Below, piece by piece: positions 45,701 to 56,113 of a stretch of 64,000 bases of DNA. Source of the DNA: Steinernema hermaphroditum. Taxonomy: Eukaryota; Nematoda; Chromadorea; Rhabditida; Steinernematidae. How positions within the stretch are numbered: position 1 is the stretch's first letter; each line of letters opens with the position of its first letter. Where the stretch lies: the NCBI GenBank assembly GCA_030435675.1, contig CM059622.1:2604001-2668000 (forward strand), in the 5' to 3' direction. A program made the translations under genes and the position numbers. A model generated the notes under the pieces. It did not search any database. It was not told where the DNA came from and worked only from the letters and a program-made list of their open reading frames with translations.

Positions 45701-47274
45701 GCGCCATTGAGTCAATTCTGAGTATTAGAAGAAAACGACGTATTACTAGCACAGAAGGAGTATACTTACACATCTTCTGTCTTCTTATGCGACGGGCCTT
45801 GCCTCTTGAACAAATGGATAGCTGCCCACAGCGAGTAAACAAAGAACCACAGCAGAATCAAGTAACGGTCGCTGTATTTTGCGCTCTCTGGCAATTTTGC
45901 ACAGGACCAATGAAGCGAGAATTGCGCCAAGTGTTCGTTAATCCAGCAGATATTGGCAAATCTGCAAGCTACGGCGAAGATTGCCGCGATCATTGAAGGT
46001 GCCACAAGCAGAGGGTTGAATACGGACACGATGGACATGCCCATTGAGGCCAGAAATCGTGATGACCATCTCATCACCACGTTCAGGACTGTAACAAATA
46101 GGCCAAGTAGGACAACGTTTCTGAAATATGCAACATATGAGATGCTCATCGGATAAACGCACACCGTTCAGCAGCAGGGGATTTTTTTGGCAGACCAATG
46201 ATCGTTTCAATTGCCATATTATAGCTGATTCCCCTAGTTCGCAACATAGTGTCGAACAGAACGTAGGCCACCAGCAATCTTAGAAGTGATGTCCCCAGCC
46301 GCGTAGAGTCGTTCAGTCTTCTCAATCCGTACTTCACCTAAATGACGATAATTATCACTGTTTCATCTTTCAGATCGCTCACCTCATACAGACCACGGAA
46401 CACACTTTGCCCGCGGGCTACGTCGATCCAGTACTCCCAAGAACCAAGCGAGAGGAGAAACATGACAGAAGTGAACTTCATCACATGGCCGATAGACATG
46501 TCCACGATTGACCAAAGTAGGATACTTGTGAGAGCCGTCAGGACGGCGTAATACGCCGGGACGGACAAGGCAAGCAGCTTCAAGCGGCTGTTCATGCTGC
46601 CGCCTCCTGAGAACGCGTTGACCAGTTTGTTCCAGGCGCCGCAGAGATTGGGAACAACAATGATTGGGAGTGTGACGTAGATGATTCCCCTGTACGGGTC
46701 TAGCGAGGGTGATACAAAGAAGTAAAAGATGAGAAGCCCGGCAGCTCGGCACACTTCTAGGAGCACGAACTGAAATCATTAAACTGATCATATTGGATGA
46801 GTTCTTATGGGTCCTCACCATTATGTTGATCTTCGAGTTTCTACCGCCTTTCTTCATCAAGCGATAGATTCTCTGCAGGCATAGGCATACGTCAGGTATC
46901 GCCTGAATGAGCAACAGCGCAAAGGCAATGTGAATCGTCAGCGACTTTGAAATCTCTGAAAAGGCAAGCATGAGATCGGCAACATTGCAAAGCATGCCTT
47001 TGTTCTTCATCCCACAAGATGTGCCATCTACTTGTAAATTTGAGGACATCAGGAGTATGGCGAACTTGGTGACCAGTACTCCGGCTATTAGTGACGTGTG
47101 GGACCAAACTAGGATCAGCAGCTAAATGACAAAGTTCAAGAAGACCGCGCTAGAAAGGATGTCGACAACCTTCAGGAAATTGGCACTCCACCAGCCGTTG
47201 CCGTAGCTCTCGCCGGTTGCGAACTGATCGCGGCGGAAGGAGCGAAAAGCGTCCCACTTCTCCGAATGTGGCAT
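42783..47274 (-). CDS. chs: chitin synthase, 18 exons, 1229 aa
   Basis: A family-2 glycosyltransferase that polymerises UDP-GlcNAc into chitin at the plasma membrane; nematodes use it for eggshell or pharyngeal cuticle. Minus-strand exons: 47170..47274, 46819..47121, 46383..46769, 46165..46337, 45770..46120, 45639..45717, 45449..45588, 45331..45404, 45186..45288, 44778..45142, 44496..44734, 44316..44453, 44153..44269, 43915..44104, 43512..43870, 43302..43467, 43002..43253, 42783..42931. All phases close. Start [13 protein letters not shown] follows a TTGTAG acceptor by 4 nt. An N-terminal TM bundle precedes [20 protein letters not shown] and [11 protein letters not shown]. Then come [11 protein letters not shown], the donor-site [36 protein letters not shown] and QRRRWTPSS, all chitin-synthase hallmarks. 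A C-terminal TM bundle (five or more) and [14 protein letters not shown] follow. The intron after exon 11 is GC-AG. Whether it is the CHS-1 or CHS-2 type is not decided. Confidence 0.95.
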
Positions 47275-47415
47275 TCCTCCTACAAGCAACAATTGATACT
47301 TGCACACTTAGACCCAATGACAGATAGGGATCGCCCAAAACGAACCATTAAACACAACCAAATATACATTACATAGCTTTATACAAATATCACAGTTAAT
47401 ACGAATGAGTATCCT
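47275..47415 (-). promoter_or_regulatory. 141-bp intercistronic gap, possible operon junction
   Basis: Between the kinase stop and the chitin synthase ATG on the same strand lie 141 bp ending with a TTGCTTGTAG acceptor 4 nt before the ATG. No room for an obvious promoter. This matches the spacing of nematode operons, where the downstream gene is trans-spliced. A weak AATAAA-like TATAAA is present after the kinase stop. Confidence 0.45.
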
Positions 47416-48493
47416 TTAGCAGCGCTCTTGTACTTGCGGATTTCTAAGCCTTTCGGCTTCGTGGATGACGTTGAGCTGAATACCTCTTGCAAACCACGCG
47501 TACATCTTCTCGGAAGCGAGCAGGAGCTCAGAGCTATCAGGACGTTCGCTGGCAATCATGTCCATACAAGCAGAAATTACGAAACGCATCTGTAAAACTC
47601 TAATCTATCTTTGACATGGGGAGGATTGCCCTACTTGCTGAGAATACACATCAGCCGGGAGTGGAGGATACTCGCAAAATTTGATTTTGCTGCAGAGGGA
47701 CACGTAGTTCTTCTTGTCGGCATAGAACGGCGACTGTAGCGCGGCCAGTTCGTACATCATGCAGCCCAAGCTCCAGATATCCGATTTGAAGTCGTATGCG
47801 CACTCGTCAATCCTTTCTGGTGACATATAGTACGGCGTGCCGACAATGGACATTGCGGCGTTTGTCTTCGCGCTGAAGATGCGACTTAGACCCAAGTCAC
47901 CAAGTTTCACGGTGCCGTTGTTTGTCAAAAAGACATTGGCGGGCTTGATATCTGAAATAGAATGCGTTTAAAAACAGCTATTCGGTGGGTGGAATACCTC
48001 TGTGCATTACACGCATGCCGTGCATGTAGTCAATTCCGCGCATTATCTGGACAAAGTATGTCCAAATTTCAGATTCTCGTATCAGCTGCCTCCGCGCTTT
48101 ATGTTGCTGAAGGAATTGGTTCTTTATAGTCAGTTCCCCACAACAATCAACTCACATTGATAACATTCATCAGGTCGCCTTGATCGGCCAGTTCAAGGAC
48201 GATGACAAGCATCCCGTTTTCGAGGAAGGATGAGTAGCAGCGGATGATGTTTTCATGTTGCAGTGTTAAGAGGATATTCGTCTCCTTCAAACAGTCTTCT
48301 CGCACCTTCGGCTCGTGAATTTGGCACAGCTGTAATAATACCACAAAAATCAACGTCTTATCAACGAGATCCCTACATCGACCTTCTTCAAAGCGACAAA
48401 GTGGTTGCCTCTGCGATAAAACGCCCGATAAACTGATGAGAAATTTCCGCTTCCGATGTACTCCTCGTTGCAGTACAGATTGTGTGAAGCCAT
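47416..48493 (-). CDS. NIMA-family (NEK6/7-like) protein kinase, five exons, 296 aa
   Basis: Minus-strand exons are 48377..48493, 48156..48329, 47998..48106, 47635..47951 and 47416..47589; phases close. The protein starts MASHNLYCNEEYIGSGNFSS. It has the Gly loop GSGNFSSVYRA, the ATP lysine in VALKKVD, HENIIRCYSSFLENGMLVIV (hinge), MHRDIKPANVF (catalytic loop) and GDLGLSRIFS with DLG in place of DFG, as is usual for NEKs. The activation segment GTPYYMSPERI and FKSDIWSLGCMMYELAALQS follow. It ends soon after the kinase lobe (MYAWFARGIQ..), the short form typical of NEK6/7. NEKs act in mitosis; nematode relatives also act in epidermal trafficking and moulting, which would fit a link with the chitin synthase directly downstream on the same strand. 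An acceptor TTTCAG lies 10 nt upstream of the ATG. Confidence 0.88.
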
Positions 48494-48569
48494 CCGGGTG
48501 CTCTGAAATCACAAATTGCTCATTAGTGGTTGTTTGACGTAGTACGAAACAATCATGACGTGCTAAAAT

Positions 48570-48933
48570 CACGATATGCACGAAATATATTTGTAGACAT
48601 AGATGTCAGCATTGTCAGATGAAACAATACTGCAAACGTTGAACAAGTAACAAAAAAATGCACAAGACTAGACACAGACAGCATACAGTGTCAGTCACAC
48701 TAGACAGACAGAAGATTAAACGGTCCTTCAAAAATATTAGTTTTGCTAAACAGACGCTGTTTAACGCGGACGATCACGACATGCACGAAAGACATTGATG
48801 GCAGTGTATCAAGTGAAGCAATACTGCAAATGTTGAACAAGTAACAAAGACGGCACAAGACTAGACAGAGACATACAGTTCCAGGCAAATTAGACAGACA
48901 AACGATTAAAATCCATGGTCCTTCAGAATAATA
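48570..48933. repeat. imperfect tandem repeat upstream of the NEK-like gene
   Basis: Copy 1 (48570-48739) and copy 2 (48775-48933) share 'cac.a.atgcacgaaa', 'aacaatactgcaaa.gttg', 'caagactagaca' and 'ggtccttca.aa' blocks. It is non-coding, and lies where the kinase gene's promoter should be. Confidence 0.5.
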
Positions 48934-48939
48934 CTCTAT

Positions 48940-49670
48940 CACAGACTACGTCTCCAGACAGATGGACAATGGCAGCGCTCTGCCACTCTTTCAGTCAGCC
49001 ACGCGCTGATCAGAGATATTCTTCAGACTACTAGGTTGACGTGAAACACAGCGAATTTCGGGCAAAACACGCAAAACGATGAATTTTGAAGGAAAGCAGG
49101 AAAGCAGCGAGTGGTGTATAACGGACTTAGACTAGACAGAAACAGTGCACTGTTTCTTCTACAAACACAGACATAGACAGACAAGCATTCAGCGCCAAAA
49201 TGCTGCAAAATGGCGAAGCGCGCGCTCGTCGCTGCATCGACGAATCAGCGCGTCGAGCGAGCGAGTGGATTCAGGCAATCGCATGTAGAATCGCTCGAAT
49301 TGTCGAACATTTCAGTTAATCATTTGTTTGCGCCACTAGAATGGCGCACAAGTTCTGTAACCCATTTAAAAATGTGTTTTTGGAGCTGATTTTCTCGTTT
49401 TTCAGTTATTTCAACGCTTATTATGTGTTTTTATCAACCACTGTTTACCCTATATCCACTGTTTCCCTAATAGCCGAGAATGTTATTTGAATTTATTGTG
49501 ACCTCCAACGAAAAGCCTTCCGCGGCCGTTTCGTATTTTGAGGAAGCTAGGTCAAAATCGGAGTTTAGAACGCTGCTCAATCAGGCTCTTGGAAAGCTCG
49601 TATGGAAGCGAAACGACTTCTGGGCCTTTTTGAGGCCGTGAAAAGCATAGAACATAATCTTACAAGATGA
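48940..49670. other. stretch with no supported gene
   Basis: Contains further CTAGACAGA-like motifs (49130-49190) and a GCG/CGA-rich patch at 49215-49270. The last part (49560-49670) is probably the 5' end of the decayed mariner element. Confidence 0.3.
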
Positions 49671-49681
49671 GGGCCTCTGAC

Positions 49682-50082
49682 TAGGGTTGGCAACCGAGTC
49701 AGTTCGAGTCAGTCGAAATAGGCGGCTGATCAGTTAAATTTATTAAGGTTGATTGCAGCTTTCTTCATTGTAATATCGGCGGAAGATTTCTAGCCCAGGA
49801 CCGCAAAAAAAAATTTGAAAAATAAAAGAAAATTGACACCAAAAGTCGACCTGACTCGAAAAGTGACTCGAACCGACTCGAGTCGAAAAGGCTCGAATAA
49901 TTTTTCGAGTCAGATCGACTTTTGGTGTCAATTTTCTTTCGGTCTCAAAAGAATTTCATACGAGCCCGGGCTAGAAATCTTCCGCCGATATTATAATGAA
50001 GAAAGCTGCAATCAACCTTAATAAATTTAACTGATCAGCCGCCTATTTCGACTGACTCGAACTGACTCGGTTGCCAACCCTA
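49682..50082. mobile_element. hAT-type foldback element with 8-bp target duplication
   Basis: The ends TAGGGTTGGCAACCGAGTC and its complement bound a 401-bp near-perfect palindrome. CCTCTGAC is duplicated on both sides (49674-49681 and 50083-50090). TAGGGTTGGC-type ends with 8-bp duplications are the hAT signature. The core is made of GACTCG/CGAGTC motifs. There is no transposase. Its removal restores the mariner reading around it. Confidence 0.8.
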
Positions 50083-50231
50083 CCTCTGACTGCGCGCAAA
50101 AATCGACGATTCTAGCTGTGAAGAAGGAAATTGAGCGAAATCCGGAGCGCTCCATCAGAAAAATATCCTTGGACTTCGGAATTAGCAAAAACTTCCATTC
50201 TATTCATTGCAAACGAAGACTGGAAGCTTAA

Positions 50232-50928
50232 AGGGACCCGGTCATGGATAAAAAAACTTCTTCAAATCTTCTGAAAATTTGTACACCCCTGTTTTCCGGG
50301 TTGCTGAACACGATGGTGAAGTCGATTTCTCGGAAAACATGATAGTTTCTGAGAAATAGCAAAAAATAGACAAAAAACGTCGTGCAAACTTTGCCTTCAA
50401 GCGCAAGGCAGAGTTCGCGGTTCGTTCCGAAAACATTTCAGCCCCTTGTTTTAAAGGCTGCCCAACATCATGCTGAAATCAGTTTCTCAAAATTCCCAGT
50501 AGTTTTCAAGAAACGGACCTTAGGATCCACACAGTTTTGCTGTCCAATTCTCGGTGTGTCGGTCCCGAAACGACTTGCATGACGGACACGACCGTAGTTC
50601 CCGCGTTTTCTACGCACTTATCCAATCTAGGCGCGCCTGGGCTCATTCGGCTCGCCAGAAGCTGCTGAGCAAAATGTTCCCAAGCGCGGAGCTGGTCGTC
50701 ACCTATTTCGGCCAAAAAGAACGAAAATATTGCGCAACTCGTGCCGCGCCGGATAGATCGTATCGGGACCAACGGTAAAACACATTCTGAATCCTAAGGT
50801 CCGTTTCTTGAAAACTACTGGGTTTTTTGGGAAACCGACTTCACCACCGTGCTCAGCGACCCCGAAAACAGGGGGACAAAAATTTTCAGACGATTTATGA
50901 AACTTTTTTTATCCATGACCGGGTCCCT
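50232..50928. mobile_element. TTAA-flanked foldback element
   Basis: The ends AGGGACCCGGTCATGGATAA and its complement bound 697 bp flanked by TTAA on both sides. The arms are imperfectly inverted over about 280 bp at left and 150 bp at right. A TTAA target is typical of piggyBac-type insertion, but no transposase is present. It interrupts the mariner pseudogene. Confidence 0.7.
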
Positions 50929-51719
50929 TTAACTCGTTCAGAAAAAAACCAATGGACATGTGCTGACGGATCGCACGAAACAAAAGAGAAGGCTCATCCA
51001 TTCTCTACAGACGTTCTACAATTCTCTACAGACGAAATACTTCAGAACCTAGCTGTGGCCACGAGCTGAGAAATTCATCGACTCCTGTTCACGGATGAGC
51101 AGATTTTTTCGATCAAATTATTCCGAAATCAGCATAACGAGTGAGTTTTCCACGAAACAGGTTCTTCTAGATCCGTTGAGTTCACAAAAAAGGTACTTCC
51201 CATCGAAACCCTTCAAGATGTGGCCCGGAATATTCGGGACGGGCCAGACGAAACCTGTTTTTATCAAAAAGGGGGTCAAGATACAGTCTTAAATCTATCA
51301 AGAACGGATTCTGAGGTTATAAATGGCAAGATTCACTCAGGAACAGTTCAAAAACGATAATTAGGTTCTCCAGCAAGACTGGACCCCGTCGCATGGATCG
51401 AAATTAGCGATGGGGGTCACGAATCAGATCTGCCCAAAGTTAGTGGGCAAGGGCATGTGACCCTCTACTAGCCCGATTTTTTTCTGATTTTTTACCTGAA
51501 CTGAACCCGCTGGACTATGCCATCTGTGGATTCTTGGAGAGTGAAGTCTCGAGAATCCGGCACACTAACTTACACAGTCTTTAGTGATCTCTGGAGCGAG
51601 AATGGGCAACGAAGTGCTCGTGGCCACGACGAAGAATTTTAAGAAACTTTTTGAAGCCTTTTTTTCGGCTGAAAGTGACAAATTCGAACAATCGTTCTAG
51701 ATTCTTGTTCTCCGGGTTC

Positions 51720-52203
51720 CTTTTCATATGTACACAAATTTTCGCGAATCCCGCTGAATTCTCGGCGATATATGCTCAGTTTTAGGCGTTACAGAACTTT
51801 TGCGCCACCTTGTATATGCCAGATTAGCGAATGTCAAAGTAGAATGTGGTCGGCGCCTCGAGCACCCGTAATGATGTTCCACCTCGGTGGAATGGCACTT
51901 CTACTGAGGCCAGATTCCGCAGTGAGACGCTTCTTTTTTGAGATTATGATTATGAGATTTAGAGATTATGGAGAATATATGCATATCGTCATCGTGTTCG
52001 CAACAGATCTGCACCGCGCGGCATCTGAACTTGCAGAAACCGCATCAGGAGAGAGTGCACAGTCTCGACTCTTGAGGGGCTGCATTTAGTGAGAGACTCG
52101 GACTCGGTTTTCCGACTCGATTACTATCAATGCACATAGCGATGCATCAGCGTCGCTCTGATCATTTAAAGTCACATGAGGATGATCCATCGTCAGTTTA
52201 ACG
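51720..52203. other. stretch upstream of the single-exon gene
   Basis: No gene is supported. A GACTCGGACTCGG tract lies near 52090-52115. Confidence 0.3.
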
Positions 52204-53160
52204 ATGGACAGTGTTCCCTACAAATTTGTGGACGCTGTTGTCGAGCTCTTGGATGAGGAGACGCTCGAATCTCTGATGAAGAAATCCGTCCACCCGGTAT
52301 GGAATCAAAGTTCTGAGACTCATAAGCAGAATCGATACTATGGCGACGTCTGGTTTCGACAAGTGGACGGAATCGTCCAGTGCGGCCTCAACCACAAGGT
52401 CATCGGTATGGACGATGTCAAATCCATTGGACGTAGGTTTGTCCGTTTCGTCGCGATCTATGATCAAACGAATAACAATAATGTAGCGGATTGGGATTTC
52501 ATTTGGGATGAGGGCTTGAAGTTCGAAGAGGCCGACGTTGGAGAGATGATCAAAGTTTTGATGCCATACTTCATGCTTTCAGGAAAACATAACAGCCTAA
52601 CGCTTTTGGAGACGGCTTTTAATCTTCAGAACACCATCCTCGAGAATCTCTACAAAAAGCTCTACTTCACGACTCTGGACATCAAGTACACAGGAGAGGC
52701 AGCATGCAACTTTCTTAAGGATCACATAGACAACCACGAGTTTCTGAAAGGAGTGGACCTGCATGGAGATTGGCCTGCGTCGATCGTCCCTTACATTGAG
52801 AAGTTCTGCCTCCAAAATCAGCGGCCGAGATATCTTACAATGCGTCGTACAACGCACTCCTTGCTGGACTGGACACACATCGAGGAGCTCTTTGCCTACT
52901 GGAAGGAAAACGAAAATATTGATCTGCACTTGAAATATTACACCCACGCGGAGGATACAAACCACTCGGAGAAATATGCTAAGGTGATGAAGGACGATGT
53001 AGAGGCGAACGAGGGCGCGGAATGCCGTTACTACTATCTCAAGCATGAACGAATAGGCTCAATCTCTAGATGTTGTATAAGCCCTCCTTATGATGGGCAG
53101 TCATCCGTTTCGCTGACGTTTGGACCTGATCTTTTTTTTATGAAGAAGAAGAAGATCTGA
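52204..53160 (+). CDS. uncharacterised single-exon protein, 318 aa (Steinernema-type family)
   Basis: One uninterrupted frame starts MDSVPYKFVDAVVELLDEET and ends in a lysine run (FFMKKKKI). The N-terminal 'MDSVP-x-F' helix followed by a WNQSS..H segment, a middle region (DWDFIWDEGLKFEEADVGEM) and a C-terminal part with LLDWTHIEELFAYWKENENI recall a large family of hypothetical proteins I associate with Steinernema genomes; this is memory, not a search. No signal peptide or TM segment is present. The poly-A-rich end and lack of introns could reflect retroposition. Similar length and tail to the gene at 4.7-5.8 kb. Confidence 0.7.
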   Translation: MDSVPYKFVDAVVELLDEETLESLMKKSVHPVWNQSSETHKQNRYYGDVWFRQVDGIVQCGLNHKVIGMDDVKSIGRRFVRFVAIYDQTNNNNVADWDFIWDEGLKFEEADVGEMIKVLMPYFMLSGKHNSLTLLETAFNLQNTILENLYKKLYFTTLDIKYTGEAACNFLKDHIDNHEFLKGVDLHGDWPASIVPYIEKFCLQNQRPRYLTMRRTTHSLLDWTHIEELFAYWKENENIDLHLKYYTHAEDTNHSEKYAKVMKDDVEANEGAECRYYYLKHERIGSISRCCISPPYDGQSSVSLTFGPDLFFMKKKKI

Positions 53161-53392
53161 TCGAGGAAATGAATTGATCACTTGTTAAGCGGTATGCTTT
53201 TAACCAGTGTCGCCCGTTAAATGCTCTTAATTACAATGCTGAATAAAGAGAGAGAGTAACTCTTTTTGTGTATTCAGTGGTTTTGATGGGGAACTGGCCT
53301 ATCTTCGAAATCCAGAATCTACTAATTAAGAACTTCCGAAACAGATGTTTCTCATTGAGCACCTAGAAGTATAGGGACCACCTCTGACTGCA

Positions 53393-53703
53393 TACGATTT
53401 ACGATTTATTTGTGGTATCGTCAACATTGCATCGAGCCACACCCCATATGAATCCATTGCTGCCGTTACTCTTCTCTTGCTCGCTTCTTGTCGCGGATCC
53501 GTGGGCATCTTTCAGTTTCGTTACTCCTCTCAGCCACCCGTTCGCCCTTCCGTCCAGGAGCCTTACACGGAGCATTCTTCGTTCCATTCGACGCTGGCTG
53601 GTCTCCATTTTTCTTCGTGCAGCCTTCGTTAGCGTCCAGGTTTCACAACCGTACAGCATCGCCGGCAGCACGCACTGGTTGAAGAGTCTTTTTTTCCTAG
53701 TAA
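53393..53703 (-). pseudogene. RTE-type reverse transcriptase, C-terminal fragment
   Basis: The minus strand reads LFNQCVLPAMLYGCETWTLT, then RMERRMLRVRLLDGRANGWL and RGVTKLKD, matching the end of the longer RT at 62841-63953. It finishes with a short tandem tail (TACGATTTACGATTTA on the plus strand, 53393-53408), typical of RTE 3' ends. It is the 3' half of an element whose 5' half lies at 54360-54500. Confidence 0.75.
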
Positions 53704-53704
53704 A

Positions 53705-54098
53705 GTCCTAGTGAATTTTCCTCCTCTACAAGATGCTGCACAGAAAACAGGTGATCCTCATTACAAGGATGCGCCAACAGGTCGTTTTAAGAACCACGGT
53801 CTTAAAAAAACATAGTTTTAGGACCCCGGGCGTGGAGTAAAGTGGGGCGGGGGGGGGGTAAAGTCATAGTGAAGTGGGCTTCCCTACAAGATGCCGCGAA
53901 AAAAATACGCGATCGTCATTACAGGTATGGGTCAAAACATTGAAGTGAAGTAGGAGGTTTAGCGTGTGGTCCCGCAACGATCTCCCTCAATGGCAGGAAA
54001 CTACGGTAGATTTACATAAAATGACCTGTTTACCCCATTTTTCTCGGCTGGGGGGGGGGGGGTAAATAGGGGTCTAATCAATAGAGCTTGCTTAGCTT

Positions 54099-54136
<38 letters not shown>

Positions 54137-54360
54137 CAAGTTTTGAATGTGGATTTTCCGCCTCTAGAAGATTATTTATTAAGTTTATCAAGCCACGTAC
54201 TGTCGGGTAGACCCCGTTATGCCTACCCCAGCCGAGAAAAAAGGGGTAAACTGCCCACGAATCCACTGTATTTTACACTCCCACGCGACCGTCGCGGTAC
54301 ATTGCGAATTCAGGGATTTCGTTGCGGGACCACAATTGACCCACGCTTTGCCCACCCTTG
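53705..54360. mobile_element. foldback element inserted in the RTE fragment
   Basis: TGGTCCCGCAACGA (about 53971-53984) and TCGTTGCGGGACCA (about 54318-54331) are inverted. So are the 'tttaccccatttttctcggctgggg' and 'ccccagccgagaaaaaaggggtaaa' blocks at 54030 and 54225. The sequence to 54085 is the reverse complement of 62140-62480, so it is a dispersed family. It contains G runs and a 35-T run (54102-54136). No coding sequence. Confidence 0.6.
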
Positions 54361-54480
54361 GACGTCAGGAACTTCTAGTACTTGCGGAAGACGTTCCAGC
54401 CGCTGCGGATCCTTCGTCCGACTTCCAACAGATAGTTTCTCGCGAGGCGGACTTCTTGGCTGAGGTAGACGAAGGCTTCC
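54360..54480 (-). pseudogene. RTE-type reverse transcriptase, upstream fragment
   Basis: Reads VEAFVYLSQEVRLARN then RIRSGWNVFRKY followed by a stop and KFLTS. This corresponds to the segment just before LFDQCVLPAML in the longer copy, so it joins the fragment at 53393-53703 across the inserted element. Confidence 0.75.
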
Positions 54481-54519
54481 ACTTTCACTTCCAAAACAAC
54501 TTCATGAAAATTACCTAAG

Positions 54520-55288
54520 AATCGGCTAAAACCACGCAAAACACTGTTTTCGGCGTCGAAAATTTCATAGACATATAAGTTACTTCGGCGTCTCCGAAGA
54601 TAATTTTTTATTTTCAAAAATTAGAACGGCAACTTAACCTGCATTCCGACTCCCTGATCGATCCTGAAGATGGGATTTCTGAAGTTTTCTGCCGTGTCCA
54701 CATTGTAGAGCGAAAATCTCTTCTGTAATACAGTCTACTGCACAATCTTCTGCTAATTGCCTACGGGTGAAAGCGGAACTGGATCTCTCAAAATTATATG
54801 AAAAACGACTCTTCCCCATTTTCAATTTTTCCATTATAAAAACCGATTGCTGATAAAAACACAAATGATTGACCTCAAATCAACCGCTTGATGTTTATCT
54901 CCCTTGTCAAATGTGGAAACGATACTAACAGTAAGACCCGGCAAATACAATCGAATTTGTCGTCTTTGCGACGAGGAAATAAAAGAACGGACGGTCGGCG
55001 ATGAAATCTTGGGGTTTTTCTGGTTCCTTACAGCCACTTGTGTATACTATAGTAAATGCACTAGCTGCTGCTACTTCGGCTCCGTCTTCGTGGAGCTAAA
55101 TGCTGAATTGTCGGCTGGTCTATTCTATCGGTCTTACGGTGATTTTCGCTTTCTGCACCGCTCTCGATACATGAAGTTCTGTATTCTCACAGATAACATG
55201 GAATACTGATGACCCGCAAAGGGGATCTTCAGAACTTGATATCTATCTGCTTTCGTGTAAAGAAAAGAGTCAGGAATTGTTGTGCATA
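54520..55288. other. stretch without a supported gene
   Basis: A plus-strand frame at 54904-55209 (reading ICRLCDEEIKERTVGDEILG) has no identified relative. On the minus strand at 55170-55240 a short serpin-like peptide (YQVLKIPFAGHQYSML) lies out of frame downstream of the serpin fragment. Confidence 0.35.
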
Positions 55289-56113
55289 TCATTTCTTCCT
55301 TAAGTCAGCGCCAAATTTCACATCTTCAGGATAGCCTACCTCTCTAGTCTCGTTGTGGTTCACGTGGAATACCCACATTTCTGTTCCGAAGGGCTTAGTC
55401 CAACGCCCTTTGAAGTAGACGGCATTTACCAGAAGCATCTTCATGTTCTGCTCAATATCCGATGGACCCATGAACTCCATCTCCTCCGTGGATTGGTTCA
55501 CCCATCTGTTGATTTTCTAAATGTCTTTTTTTGCACTATGGTACAAACGATTGAACCATACATTTACTGATTCATTCGCGTCAGGAAAATTCAGATTTTC
55601 CAATTCGACGTTGTAGGTTTCTTCCAATAGCTTCTGGAAGTCTTCAACAATGGTCTCGCCTTCTTGGACGAATAGGCCGTTTGCACAAATCGTTCGATTT
55701 TCGTTGTCCTTCGCCGTCAAAGCCGAGATTATGCATTTGAAGGCCTGGTGGAATTCCTCATCGGATACATTCCTGCCGATGATCGTTCTCAGCTGCTCCT
55801 TTGTCCCACCTCGAGCGCCTCCAAGCATCATCGCCAGAGAAATAGAAATCGATAGAGGAGAACAGATAGTCGGCATTTCAGATGTACATATTTTGCGAAA
55901 CAGATTGATCGAAAAGACACCCTGCGATAGTCGTAGATCTTCCCCTATGGCTGCTTCTGGAAGATCATCATGGCGAGTCGAAAGGGACATAGCAATGCTA
56001 TGGAGCAAGTCGCAGCCTTCGGAGGCCTTCTTCAAGATGTTAGGATTCCGAGAAACCATTTGAAAGAAGTTCCGGGAAAAAATCTTCTTGACCGTTGCTA
56101 TGGAAATGAGCAC
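55289..56113 (-). pseudogene. serpin, 3'-truncated
   Basis: Exons 55568..56113 and 55289..55516 are joined in phase 0 by a 51-bp intron (GTAAAT...TTTAG). The protein has FSINLFRKI, CSPLSISISLAMMLGGARGG, ICANGLFVQEG, KINRWVNQSTEEM and KMLLVNAVYFKGRWTKPFG, which are the helix A-F and shutter motifs of serpins, inhibitors that trap serine proteases. The frame stops after GADLRKK. A further serpin peptide (YQVLKIPFAGHQYSML, about 55195-55240) is found downstream but out of frame with stops, and no reactive-centre loop or C-terminal FxxDHPF-type motif is found. It is therefore a truncated gene or pseudogene, unless a missing exon lies in unusual splicing. The start at 56113 is one of several possible methionines. 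Confidence 0.65.

Larger units (their letters stand above)
49560..51710 (+). pseudogene. decayed mariner-type transposase, interrupted twice
   Basis: Mariner-like peptides appear in order on the plus strand but in changing frames with many stops. They are TARKNRR-like then KKEIERNPERSIRKISLDFG (50090-50200); LLFTDEQIFSIKLFRN (about 51085-51120); WPGIFGTGQTKPVFIKKGVK (51230-51290); LNPLDYAICGFLESEVS (about 51500-51555); and LEREWATK near 51600. This matches the HTH linker, the first catalytic Asp region and the final D region of mariner transposases. Two later elements sit in it (49682-50082 and 50232-50928). Confidence 0.7.

Noticed and set aside
47122..47169. In-frame stop codon disrupting the chitin synthase N-terminal membrane segment
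   Set aside because: The TAG is the end of a 48-bp intron (GTTGTC...TTTAG) whose removal restores the membrane helix and leaves the frame intact.
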